Assembly: GCA_019775845.1 (NCBI GenBank)
Contig: JADQAV010000028.1
Location: 1-64,000, forward strand
Direction of reading: 5' to 3'
DNA length: 64,000 bases
Origin: Myrmaecium sp. VS I D KN 1
Taxonomy: Eukaryota; Ascomycota; Dothideomycetes; Valsariales; Valsariaceae
The notes beneath the pieces are model-generated. The model was not told the DNA's origin. It worked only from the letters and a program-made list of their open reading frames with translations, and searched no databases. The translations under genes were made by a program, and so were the position numbers. This document shows, in pieces, positions 43,530 to 53,927 of this stretch; the first letter of the stretch is position 1, and every line of letters starts with the position of its first letter.

Positions 43530-45698
43530 CTACTTCCCCCCACAAACACCAACACCTCTCCTCCTCCTCCCAACCTCCCTGCGACACAGTCCCTCCTCGG
43601 GCCAAACCCACCCCCTGACCCGTCTCGCCTCACGCTTCTCCACCGTGCCCAACATCCTCGGCACCCAGTCATCACGGGGGAGGACCAGCTGCCGCGTCAG
43701 CGCGGCCGGCGGTCCCGTTTCCAGCTTCCAACTGCCGAATCCGCCTTTCCCTCCGCCTACCCCTCCGCCAACCCCTCCGCCAACCCCTGCCCCTCCAGCA
43801 AACCCATCCGGCAGCGGCAACGGCGACTCTTTCGCCAGCATATGCAAAAACCACAACGCCAGATCGGCCGGGAGCGGGGGTTCCCCATCCCCCTGTCCCC
43901 CTTCCCCCTCCCCCCGCTCCCCCCCTTCTTCCGAAGGCACGCCACAAACCGTCCACGCCACCGGTCCCGCGACCTCCAAAAACCCAAACACGCCCTCATC
44001 CTCCCTTCCCACATCCCCCACATCCACATCCACGACCGCGCCATCAGCTCTGGCTTCCCGCGCCGCGCGCGCCTGCGCCAGCTCTGCCTCCCCACCCCCG
44101 ACCCTGACGCAGACGACCTCGATCTCATTGGCCAGCCAGCCGTAGCGGGTGCGGGCGGCGCGGCAGGCGGCGTGCAGGTGGGCGAGGCCGGCGAGGTAGC
44201 GGACGCGGTCGGCGGGCGAGGCCGAGGGCGCCCGCATGCCCGCGTGCCACTGGGCGTAGGGGCGGACGAGGCCGATGACGCGGGGACGCGGGTGGGAGGG
44301 GGAACTGCCCCCGCTGCTGCCCCCGGGGGCGCAGTCGGAAGGGTAGTAGGATACGAAGTCCGGGTGCACGATGCCGGGAGGGGAGGTGGCGGGGGCGTGG
44401 TAAGGGCGACACACCATGTGTCCGGCCCCCTGGGCGACGCGGAGGGCGGCGGTGAGCTTGGTGGCGTGGTGGGCGGCGAGGGCTTCTTTGAGTTGAGTTT
44501 CGGTGGCCGGGGCGAGGGTGCCGGGCCGGGGGGGTGGCGGGGCGGGCAGGCTGGTGGCGTCGACGGGGATGCGGAGGAGGGGGAGGAGACCCGGGATCGC
44601 GGCGATGGTGGACATGCGGAGGGTCGGCCAGGAGCGCAGGTTGCGGACGTCCCACCAGAAGTGGGGGCTGCTGCCGCGGGCGGGCGCGGTGGGCCGGGCG
44701 ACGAGGGAGGGGGCTGGGTTGGGCCCGGTGAGGTAGGCGAGCAAGGTTGTCGTTGGCGTGCTGGGGAGGAGGGTTGAGGCTGGGGTTGGGATGGAGGGCT
44801 GGATGGTCATCGGAACGGGGGTCGGGGTGGGGTTGGGATTGGGGATGTAGGCGTCGGACGGGTAACAGGTAGTGGTGGCGGCGAAAGCCTCATCGCTGAC
44901 ATCCAAGTCAAGATCCACGGGCCATTGCACGGCGGGAGCGGGGCCGAGAGCGAGGTAGTCGGTGGTGGTGGTGACGGAAGGCATGTGAGCCAGGGGTTGG
45001 AGGTGATTGTACGCCGAGGGCAGCGGGGTCGCCAAGTTGACCGGGGCGGAGGCGGCGACGCTGGTCGGGTTCGCCGCGGTCACATAGTGCGGGATCTGGC
45101 GGTAGGTCGGGTAGCCGTACCGGCCGATGACAGACTCGTCGATGCTCGAGCCGGACCCGGAGCGGGAGTGACCGCGGGAGTGAAACTGGGCGGAGTTGGA
45201 GCGGGAGTGGGCGACGGAAGGCCGGCGGATCGGCCCATGGCCGGAGGATCCCGTAACGGTGATGGGGGAGTTCAGGCCGGAGCCGAAGGCGGGATCGTAG
45301 GGCGAAGAGGCCGAGGCGGGTGAGAGGAGGCTGGCGGAGTTGGGCGGACTGGTGCTGCGGCGAGGCCGGGTGAGCGCGTACGGACTGTACGGGGCGTAGC
45401 CGGCGCTGGTGCTGGTGCTCGAGGCGTTGCGACGGTAACGGATAGGTCCGGCGGAGGACGGCTCGGTGACCTGGTCCTGGGCGCGGTGCTTGGGCAGCAG
45501 GATGGGACCCAGTTGGCGGACGGGCGATCGGGGCGGAGGGGTGGAGTTGGCGGTGACGGCGGAGTTGGGGGAGGAGGAGGAGTCCTGGGAGAAGTAGGAC
45601 CCAGAGGCGTCGGAGGCAGTCCTGCTGTGCGCACTCTCCGGGAGATACGCGTATGATGATGCCATTGGAGGCGTGGTGTGTCTATAGTACAACGACAT
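43530..45698 (-). CDS. 722-aa fungal protein with disordered N-terminus and conserved C-terminal domain
   Basis: Single frame from the ATG at 45698. Residues 1-190 are Ser/Pro/Arg-rich and disordered with many possible phosphorylation sites (RSPVRQLGP, RRSTSPPNSA). The middle is Pro/Thr-rich. From about 345 the chain looks folded: SSPHFWWDVRNLRSWPTL, then helices rich in Ala and Leu, HMVCRPYHAP, VIGLVRPYAQWHAGMRAP, and near the end DLALWFLHMLAKESPLP. The HFWWDVRNLRSW block is one I recall from ascomycete proteins that some databases label sialidase; no Asp-box repeats (SxDxGxTW) are present here, so that name is not supported. A Gly-rich loop precedes the last 70 residues. No signal peptide or membrane segment. 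Role unknown. Confidence 0.8.
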   Translation of the reverse strand: MSLYYRHTTPPMASSYAYLPESAHSRTASDASGSYFSQDSSSSPNSAVTANSTPPPRSPVRQLGPILLPKHRAQDQVTEPSSAGPIRYRRNASSTSTSAGYAPYSPYALTRPRRSTSPPNSASLLSPASASSPYDPAFGSGLNSPITVTGSSGHGPIRRPSVAHSRSNSAQFHSRGHSRSGSGSSIDESVIGRYGYPTYRQIPHYVTAANPTSVAASAPVNLATPLPSAYNHLQPLAHMPSVTTTTDYLALGPAPAVQWPVDLDLDVSDEAFAATTTCYPSDAYIPNPNPTPTPVPMTIQPSIPTPASTLLPSTPTTTLLAYLTGPNPAPSLVARPTAPARGSSPHFWWDVRNLRSWPTLRMSTIAAIPGLLPLLRIPVDATSLPAPPPPRPGTLAPATETQLKEALAAHHATKLTAALRVAQGAGHMVCRPYHAPATSPPGIVHPDFVSYYPSDCAPGGSSGGSSPSHPRPRVIGLVRPYAQWHAGMRAPSASPADRVRYLAGLAHLHAACRAARTRYGWLANEIEVVCVRVGGGEAELAQARAAREARADGAVVDVDVGDVGREDEGVFGFLEVAGPVAWTVCGVPSEEGGERGEGEGGQGDGEPPLPADLALWFLHMLAKESPLPLPDGFAGGAGVGGGVGGGVGGGKGGFGSWKLETGPPAALTRQLVLPRDDWVPRMLGTVEKREARRVRGWVWPEEGLCRREVGRRRRGVGVCGGK

Positions 45699-47907
45699 GC
45701 TTTTGGATGATGGTGGTGGTGATGATGATGATGTGAATTACGGACAAGGACTAGACAGAGGAGGCCAGCTCCAGTGGTGGTGTGGACTGGTCGTCGGTCG
45801 AGTCTTTCTATGCAGACAAAGGAAAGACAAAAGAGAAAAGTCGGTCTCGACGAAAGACCGGCGAGAGAGAGGACTCGGGGTATGAAAGTGTGGAGGCGGT
45901 CGTGAACCTGTTCTGATACTGGGGGAGAAAGGAAAGAGAAGAGAGAGACGACTGGGATTGCGGCGAAGCAGGCCGTCCTTATGAAGTTCCGTGAACGAAC
46001 CGCTCTCAGCCAAAGAAGTCCCGGACGAGGCAGCGGTTGTGGTAGCGCGAGAGTGGATGGGATCTGAAACGCCAGAGCGGATGGGGCCGTGAGGCTGTTT
46101 AAGTGTTTGGTGGGTATCACGACAGCTTCCAGATGGGTTGGGTTGGGATGGCCTTCCACCCCATCCCGTCCACGCCGGCCGCCCTCGTCACCATTCTCAG
46201 CATATTGTATGTAGAGAGAGTGGGAGATGGAAAGATGGTGTCCGGGGGGTGAAACGTTCAGCCGGATGGACCCGCTGGCATCGCATCGCTTAACCCCAGG
46301 TTGAGCGTTTCAACAAGGGCGTGAACCTGTGCTATATTGGGGGAATTAGCAGCCATTCCGGTTGGTTTGGGAGAGGGAAGGGGGGAATGTGAGCTGGCGG
46401 GCAGCTGGGCGGCTGGCGGAGATGAAACGGGCTGTGAATGGATGATGCGGATATATTTGGGGTCATTTGGGGTCATTTGGGCGTCAATTAAGAGACGATA
46501 TGGCCAAATGAGGATGATTTGTGAGTGTGTGAGGGTCACGACGTGGTCTGTCTGGGGTAGGAGAAGCAACACAGCGATTGCCGCCGGGGTGGGATGGATG
46601 GAAGTGAACGAGAGAGGTCCGGTTGTGGCGGGCGCTTATTCGTCCCCATCACCTGGTCGGCAACACAGCCAGCAACACCACCTCCTTCTCCCATCATGTA
46701 CGAGGACGGATGTATTTACCGTACATATGGATGTACCACAGATCCGAAGAAATCATCCACCCTACGATATCTCATTGGTCTCTCCGCATCTCCCCTGCAG
46801 ATGTTTCAGGAAAGTCTGAAACACAACACACACCACGAGGCTGAGGTGGTGAGTCACTCACTGACGTACTCACTTCACTCTCACATCTACACGTATATCA
46901 AAGCACTAATGTATGTATATACATACTTACACACACGTACATACCAGCACAGCGTAGCATCACACAAGATATCCCATCGTGCCAAAAACAACGGAAAGGG
47001 AAGTGAAAGGAAAGACAGCATCATCATTGGCCACAGCGGAGAAAAGAAAGAGCAAAAGAAAAGCAATAAGGCTGGCGGCTAATGATTAAAAAGAACACCC
47101 ACGCGCCGTTCAGCGCGCACACGACTGACCAAACGAAGCGCCCTGCTCTACCCTGCCCCCAAGTACCTACTAAATATCACATGAACAATGCGTGTGAAAC
47201 GAAACAAAACTCTCGACCGAGCGAGCGATCGATCAACTCCCTCCCAACCCGAAAAATCAGAAAAAGAAAAGAAAGAAACTAGAAAGGAAAAAGAGGGAAA
47301 CAAAAAAGCAGCCCAAACCTCCCTTACCCGCGCGCGCCCTCCCCCATCACCCGTTCCCGTGCCTGTTTCCGCGCCCGCGCGCTTACACCCAAGCTATTCC
47401 CACGGTTCCCGAAACAAAAAAAAAACCCCCCGGAGAAGCGTCATCGTCGCGGCACGCCAGCGGGAGATCCCGCGCTGTGCTGTGCTGCGCTGCAGTGGTG
47501 ATCATCCGGGACGAGGGAGGGGGGGGGTTTACTAGGGGCATAGCAGGTTACACATTTCACGGCGCGTAGACAGCGCGAAGACAGCGCGAAGGGACAAGCA
47601 AACACAGCGGACGTCATCATTTTTTCCCTCATGTTACGAAGGGATACATACACACATACTGAGGTGAGAGAGCAAGGGCAGAAGCATGACGACAACGACA
47701 ACGATAGCTTTCATTGAACTGATATGCGCAAATCATCCCCCTTGGTCCTCCAAGAAGGGAGGAAAAAGGGGGAAAGAGAGAGGACAGAAAAGAGTACCAA
47801 GGGACTAACCACCGAGCCCATCAATCGATCGATCGAACCATCCATCCATCCGCCAGCACACAACAATAGCGGCGGCGGGGCCACACACATGTAAGGAAAC
47901 AACAACG

Positions 47908-47938
<31 letters not shown>

Positions 47939-48182
47939 NNNNNNNNNNNNNNNNNNNNNNNNNNNNNNNNNNNNNNNNNNNNNNNNNNNNNNNNNNNNNN
48001 NNNNNNNNNNNNNNNNNNNNNNNNNNNNNNNNNNNNNNNAAAAAAAAAAAAAAAAAAGAAGTGAGCATTGATTAGGCAGATGGTGGGAGGGGGCTGCGTG
48101 AGGAAGAACGGGAGGGCTGGAGGTATATATAGGGAGGGAAGGGGTGTGATGATGACGAGGCGAGTGGGTAGATGAGGGGGGC
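45699..48182. other. Gene-free region with simple repeats and an assembly gap
   Basis: Upstream of the 722-aa gene and downstream of the succinyl-CoA ligase gene. Holds a GATGGTGGTGGTGATGATG run near 45709-45733, two copies of GGGGTCATTT near 46467-46486, A/G-rich sequence about 46980-47330, and the poly-A-flanked N gap. No gene is supported, but anything inside the gap is invisible. Confidence 0.5.
47908..48057. other. Assembly gap inside a poly-A tract
   Basis: Positions 47939-48039 are N (101 bases). On the left the sequence is A from 47908 apart from one G, and on the right A to 48057. The true length of the A tract and whatever may lie inside it are unknown; the round size suggests a placeholder. 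Confidence 0.95.
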
Positions 48183-49821
48183 TTAGATACCGAGCGTGAA
48201 CTCGACGCCAACGTCAATGTCACGGGCCTGCTTCACCAACTTCGAGAACTGCACCGACTTCTCCGCCGCCGACTGGAGGTCGTCGATCGAGAAGATCTTG
48301 AGTCCGGAGTCGTTGATCTGGGGGGGGTGTTAGCAATCTGAGAGAAAGATAGGTTTTTAGCCATGAAATCGGAAATACGTACCAGCTTCTGAGCAGCTTC
48401 CATGTTGGTACCCTGCAATCTAGCAATGATGGGGACGCGGATGTTCATGCTCTCGACGACAGCGATGAGACCCTTGGCAATGGCGTCACAGCGGACGATA
48501 CCACCGAAGATGTTGACGAAGATGGCGGTCACCTTGGGGTCGTTGGTGATGAGCTCGAAGGCAGTCTTGATGGCCTCGGGGGTAGCACCACCACCGACAT
48601 CCAAGAAGTTGGCGGGCTGGCCGCCGTTCAGCTTGATGATGTCCATGGTAGCCATGGCAAGACCGGCACCGTTGACCAAGCAGCCAATGTCGCCGTCAAG
48701 CTTGATGAAGTTGAGGTTGGACTCGGCAGCCTTGACCTCATCGGGGTCCTCCTGGGTGGTGTCCCTCCAGGAGAAGATCTCCTTCTGGCGGAACTCGGCG
48801 TTGTCGTCGAAGTTGAGCTTGGCATCCATGGCCAGGACCTGGTGGTCGGTGGTCTCAGAGAGAGGGTTGATCTCGATCTGGGTGGCATCCTTCTCCATGA
48901 AGACCTTGTAGAGGTTCTGGATGGTGGTCTTGGCATCCTCGATGCACTGCTCGGAGAAGCCGAGCTCGGTGGCGATGTTGCGGGCGATCTCGTCGGTCAC
49001 ACCCTCGTGGATGTTAATGGGGGTGGTGATGATGGCCTCGGGGTGCTCCTTGGCGACGGCCTCGATGTCCATACCACCCTGAGAAGAGGCCACGATGACG
49101 GGGCCCTGGCTAGCACGGTCCATGAGGACGGCAAGGTAGAACTCACGACGGGCGAACTTGCGCTCAACGATGTAGACGGCGTTGCAGAGACGGCCGCCGG
49201 CGCCCGTCTGCTTGGTGATAAGCTTGTGGCCGATCATCTGGTCGGCAAGAATGCGGGCCTCGGTAGGGCTGTATGGTGGTCAGCTCCGATCCAGTCGCGA
49301 ATGATTGCGTGAAGAAGGATCCTTACGAGTAGATGACGCGAACACCGCCCTTGAAGCCATTGTCAAAGGTACCCTTTCCACGACCGCCAGCGAGGACCTG
49401 GGCCTTGATCACCATGTCATCACCGCCTGCTCTCCGTCAGCGCATGCACAAACCACGATCTCAGGACGGTTCGTACCAAGCTCCTTCGCAATCTTCTCGG
49501 CCTCCTCGGGGGTCCTGGCGACATCGCCGTTGGGAACACCGACGCCATACTACATGGTGAGCTTATCGTCAGCGCTTCAATTCTTTGCTCGCTCGGTCGC
49601 GACGACGCCAAGGCATGCATACCGACTTGAGCAGGTTCGCCGACCTGTACTCGTGTATGGAGAGCGCGCGGCTCTGCTGGATGACGGACCTCTTGATCGG
49701 AGTGCCCTGCGATCTGCTATCAGTGAAAAAGTTCTCCAGCCTGTCAATGGGAACCAGAACGCACTGCGGCGGCGTTGAGCGCCGAGGACAAGGGACGGCT
49801 GCAGCGAGCGAGCTTGAACAT
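48183..49821 (-). CDS. LSC2: Succinyl-CoA ligase (ADP-forming) beta subunit, mitochondrial
   Basis: TCA-cycle enzyme subunit: with the alpha subunit it converts succinyl-CoA to succinate while making ATP in the mitochondrial matrix. Six exons: 49821-49765, 49706-49623, 49549-49477, 49426-49327, 49268-48383 and 48317-48183, total 444 aa with consistent phases. The first two exons encode a basic presequence ending near [15 protein letters not shown], where the mature ATP-grasp fold begins. Then [43 protein letters not shown]-type ligands in [35 protein letters not shown] (Mg/ATP site), [31 protein letters not shown] and [16 protein letters not shown]. The end [14 protein letters not shown]...VKQARDI is typical. 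Small exons at the 5' side and one long exon are a common fungal layout. Divergent from the gene at 50139. Confidence 0.97.
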
Positions 49822-50138
49822 GGTGGCGGCAGGGAATGAAGACCGAGGAAGAGGAGGAAGGAGAAGAGAAGGGCGATGGGAGGGGAGTTGGGTATCAGTG
49901 AGTGGGGGATGAAAGGCAGGATGCGAAGTTGGTCGCCAGGAGCTGTCGTTCAAACGTAGGGATCTGCCAAGAAAAAGTCGCGGCCTTCAATTTTTGGCCG
50001 ACGGAAACCGCGAACCGGGGCGCTGAGTGGAGTGGGACCGAGCGTCGGCGCAACTTTGGATTCTCTGCCCGGTCATCTCCTCTGTATCATCACCACCAAG
50101 TCGTCAGTGATCGATCACCAGCGCAACCCCAGCTCACC
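49822..50138. promoter_or_regulatory. Short divergent promoter
   Basis: Only 317 bp between the ATG of the succinyl-CoA ligase gene (minus) and the ATG of the DUF3245 gene (plus), so both promoters must share or abut in this segment. No TATA box is plain. Confidence 0.5.
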
Positions 50139-51129
50139 ATGGCGCCAACCACGCCCTCCGAAGCCGACGTGATCTTCAACCGCGCCAACGTCGCCCTCGC
50201 CAAGTCACAACGCCTGATCGCCTCATGGCTACCGCCCCGCGCTCCCGGCGAAGTCACCAAAACCGAAGAGGAACTGGAGAAGGAGGACATGGAGGCGTCC
50301 GTCTCCGATCCGGCAGTGTGAGACTCTCGATAGCAGCCAGCATGCTGAGCAGCGAACCCTCCCAACTGACACCGACAGGCTAGGACTCGGTGCGCCCCTG
50401 CCCAAGGACTACACCGACGGACCGCTGCCGCGCCGGAAGCTGGCCTCGGACGATAAGCTGCTGAAGCAACTGCTCGGGAAGAAAGCCACGAAGGCGGGCA
50501 CGGCGCAACCTCCTCCGATGCATAACCTGGGGCCTAAAAACACCGAGCGGAAGCAGTTTCGAGCGCCGGCCCGGCAGGAGGAGAGCGACGAGGAGGAGGG
50601 TGGACGAGCGTCGTCCTTTCAGTCGCGCAAGGCTAAGCTGCTGCAGAAGACCGCCCCGATCACGGCGACGGACGCGGGATCAGAGCAATCTGACGAGGAC
50701 GAGCGACCGGCCAAGGTGGCTAGGACGCAGAGCCGCCCGACGACGTCCAAGCGACCCGCCAACTTCCTCGACGAGATGCTTGCGAAGCGATCCAAGAAGC
50801 AGAAGAAGCAACAGCAGCAGCCAGAGTCAGACAAGGCCAGCGAGCATCAGCCAACAACCTCTCCCCAAACCGAAGAAGCCCAGCCAAGCGAGGCGAAGGA
50901 TCAAACCCCCAAGGCTGACCCATCCAAAACGGAGGAGGAAGAGCATCAGCCGCAGCAGCAGCAGCAGAAAGAAAGCGAGCCGACGGACTCACACATCGCG
51001 CAGCCCGATCGAAACGACGGTGACTCCGGCGCCGCGAAGAAGAAGAAAAAGAAGAACAAGAACAAGAAGAAAAAGAAAAAGAGGAAGAACCAAGAAGACG
51101 GACAGGCAAACGGTCTTCCGATCGAATAA
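50139..51129 (+). CDS. DUF3245 protein with Lys-rich C-terminus, probably nuclear
   Basis: Two exons, 50139-50317 and 50379-51129, with a 61-bp GTGAGA...ACAG intron in phase 2; 309 aa. The N-terminus carries the family block EADVIFNRANVALAKSQRLI followed by ASWLPPR, then a short conserved segment after the splice (LGLGAPLPKDYTDGPLPRRK, LLKQLLGKK, and later RKAKLLQK and FLDEMLAKRSKKQKK). The rest is charged and disordered, with Gln runs and a C-terminal Lys/Asn stretch that would act as a nuclear or nucleolar signal. The family is small, fungal-centred and uncharacterised as far as I know; a ribosome-biogenesis or nuclear role is suggested only by composition. Convergent with the thiolase gene, 363 bp away. 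Confidence 0.88.
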
Positions 51130-51492
51130 AGTGAATGGAAAACGGAGAGTGGGAAACGGAGGGGGAAAGGCAAAGGGGAGCAAAGACGTGCTCTGCTGTC
51201 TTTCCCGCCGATCAAATCCCGAGGTCACGCCATGGGGAGAGAAGAGGGTCGGTCGCGGTGTGTGTGGATATATATGCCAGGAAAGGTGGGAAGGGATGTG
51301 CATGAGTTGAGAAACAAAAAGAAGAGGAAGATGGCCTTCTCTTCATGTCGGTACTATATAAGAAACGTATATCTACTTCTATCCCATCCATCCACTCCCA
51401 CCCCACCCCCCACCCCACAAAACCCCCCCAAGCATCATCACCACCACCAAATCTTCCTCCCTCCCTCCCTCCCTCCCTCCCACCCACTCACC
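51130..51492. other. Convergent intergenic region
   Basis: The 3' regions of the DUF3245 and thiolase genes meet here. A CCCT/CTCC repeat lies at 51454-51481. Nothing else is seen. Confidence 0.6.
51454..51481. repeat. (CTCC)n microsatellite
   Basis: Seven tetranucleotide units in a row just downstream of the thiolase stop codon. Simple repeat. Confidence 0.9.
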
Positions 51493-52801
51493 CTACTCCC
51501 TAACAAACAACCCCGCCATCCCCATCCCGGTCCCCACACACATCGACACCACCCCGACCTCACCCCCCCTCCTCCCCAACTCCGACATCAACGACGCCAG
51601 CAACCGGACCCCCGTCGCGCCCAGCGGATGTCCCAACGCGATCGCGCCGCCCTTCGGATTCACCCGTTCCACATCCAAGCCCAACGCCCGCACGCAATAG
51701 AGCGCCTGACTCGCAAACGCCTCGTTGATCTCCCACACGCCCACATCCGCGGGGGCAATGCCCGCGCGCGCCAGCAAGACGGGGATCGCGCGGACGGGGC
51801 CGACGCCCATCTCGTCCGGCCGGCATCCCACGACCGCGGCGCCGGCCCATTTGCCGATGATGCTTCCGCCGAGCCCGAGGCGCTCCGCGACCCGCCGCCG
51901 CATGAGCAGCGTCGCGGCCGCGCCGTCGGAGATCTGGCTGCTGTTGCCGGCGGTGGCGGTGCCGCCGTCGGCCTCAGGAAGGAAGGCGGGTTTCATCGCC
52001 GCGAGCTTCTCGACGGTCGTATCCGGGCGGACGCCGTCGTCGCGGTCGACGAGGACCTCCTCGAAGTCCTCCTCCCCTCCATCCTCCCTTCGCCGCCTGG
52101 TCCACACCGGGACAACCTCCTCCTCAAACCATCCCTCCCGCCACGCCCGCGCCGCACGCGCCTGGCTCAGCGCCGCGAACGCATCCTGATCCGCGCGAGT
52201 CACGCCATACCTGCGCGCGACGTTCTCCGCCGTCAGACCCATGGGCATGACGCAATCCGTCACGCCCGCGACCTCACTGCTCCTCAACGCCGGCCACACC
52301 GCCGTCGGCACGGCGCGGGTGCCGTAGTTCCGGCTCATGCTCTCCATGCCGCCCGCGACGCCGACGTCCAGGGCGCCGGCGGCGATCGCGTGGGCGACGT
52401 GGGCGACGGCCGCCAGGCCGCTGGCGCAGGCGCGGTTGAGGGTCGCGAAGGCGGTGGTGTAGGGGAAGCCGGCGTGCAGCGCGGCCATGCGCCCGGCTTT
52501 GCTGCCGCCGAGCTCGGCGAGCACGGTGCCGATGGTGATGTCTTCGATGGCGGCCGGGTCGAGGGTCGGGTGGTGGGCGAGGGTGGCGCGGAGGACCTGT
52601 TGGGGTGAGCGAAGGGAGGGAGAGGGATGGGGAGGGGGGGTGTCATACGGCGGCGAGAAGCTCGTGGTCGTATGCGTCTTTGAAACCGCCTTTGCGGGCG
52701 CGGGTGACGGGCGTGCGGAGCGCGGACAGGATGACCACGTCGTCCGAGTGGCGGCGGAGGAGCTGGCGGAGCCCCCCGCCGCGGTAGAGAGAGCTTGCCA
52801 T
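51493..52801 (-). CDS. 3-ketoacyl-CoA thiolase (acetyl-CoA C-acyltransferase)
   Basis: Last step of fatty-acid beta-oxidation: cleaves 3-ketoacyl-CoA with CoA to acetyl-CoA and a shortened acyl-CoA. Two exons, 52801-52649 and 52596-51493, with a 52-bp GTATGA...CAG intron in phase 0; 418 aa. The N-terminal part has DVVILSALRTPVTRARKGGF. The active-site nucleophile Cys is in NRACASGL (Cys108), followed by GGMESMSRNYG. The C-terminal thiolase half has WEINEAFASQALYCV, the catalytic His in NPKGGAIALGHPLGATG and the second Cys in SMCVGTGMG. Order and size match the peroxisomal/cytosolic degradative thiolases. The C-terminus VRE is not a PTS1, and no good PTS2 is seen in the first 25 residues, so its location is open. 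A charged insert (RRRREDGGEEDFEE) interrupts the loop domain. Confidence 0.93.
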
Positions 52802-53927
52802 CGTGGTTCTGGAAGAGGAGGAGGAGGGAATGGAAGGAATAGCAGAAGTAAATAGCAGAGACAAGCAATAAAAAAGGACGAAGGAGCAGAGAGCTAAAAT
52901 GGAGAAAAAAGAAAGGAGGAAAAAAGAAGTCTAACTAAGTAACAGCTGCAGACAAGACGGGACGTCGATCCCCCATCCCGTAGGTAAGTACCAGCATGCA
53001 TCAGCGGGAAGTGCACTCTTCTCCCGGCAGATGCATCTCCCCGCGCCGGCTATCCGCGTCGGCAAAGGGGGCGAAGGGGGCGAGGAGTGAGGCGTGAGGC
53101 GTTGAGCGCCTCGCCCCCGCATCACCCGCCCGGGGAAACCATTAGCGAATTCCGGGGTAACACTCACAAGCACAACAGCAACAACTGCAGTCACCATATC
53201 ACGTTCAAAATCGATGACCACTTACAAAAGAGAGGGAAGAAGTCCCGAATTTTCATGATAGAGCATTTTACTATTCGGCCCCCTCCTTCATTAAGGTAAT
53301 AAAGCGCACCGAATCCTCCTTCATCCATATTCTCATCGATTGAACCCATAACAAATCATCCATCCAAAAACAAAAATCAGAAAGAAGAAGAAAACAGGAA
53401 AGCCCCCATCACCCCCAGTTCATGTAATCGGCATGGGTCACAAGACTGCTCCTGGCTTTCATTTTTCCGTCTGTTTTGTTTTCTTTTTCGTTCGTCTTGT
53501 CACGTATGGTTTGGGAATCTCAGATAGTAAACGAAAGGAAAATTGGAAAGAGAGTAAAAAAAAGAAAGAAGAGAGAGAGAAGACTTGTTATGTCTTCTCA
53601 GTGCCGCACTTTACACAAATCAAACATCCTTGCGTCATCAAAGTTCCCTTGTCGTTTGCTACATTCTCTGGATGAGTAAGCTCGGGAGGCGTTGCGGATG
53701 TACTTCCCAAGTTGTGTCATCTACTCCATCCTTTGATTGAGCCACAAGCCAGTGGTGGATTCGACCTGAATCCGGAGGGAGAATATGCGCTATCGAGCGA
53801 GAGGACCGAGCGATGATGTTCTATTAAGATGAGTCCATGTCCAAAGTAAAGGAGCATACACCCAAGTGACTTCCACCATCACCAAACCCCAAAAACAAGC
53901 AGACGCAAGGGTATGGAAGGGAGGTAT
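52802..53927. other. Intergenic region
   Basis: Upstream of the thiolase gene and downstream of the RNA-binding protein gene. The left part is A/G-rich; 53500-53590 is low complexity. No gene supported. Confidence 0.5.

Noticed and set aside
43032-44777. 581-codon open frame on the plus strand
   Set aside because: Overlaps the end of the secreted low-complexity gene and runs antisense to the 722-aa gene; low complexity, no motifs.
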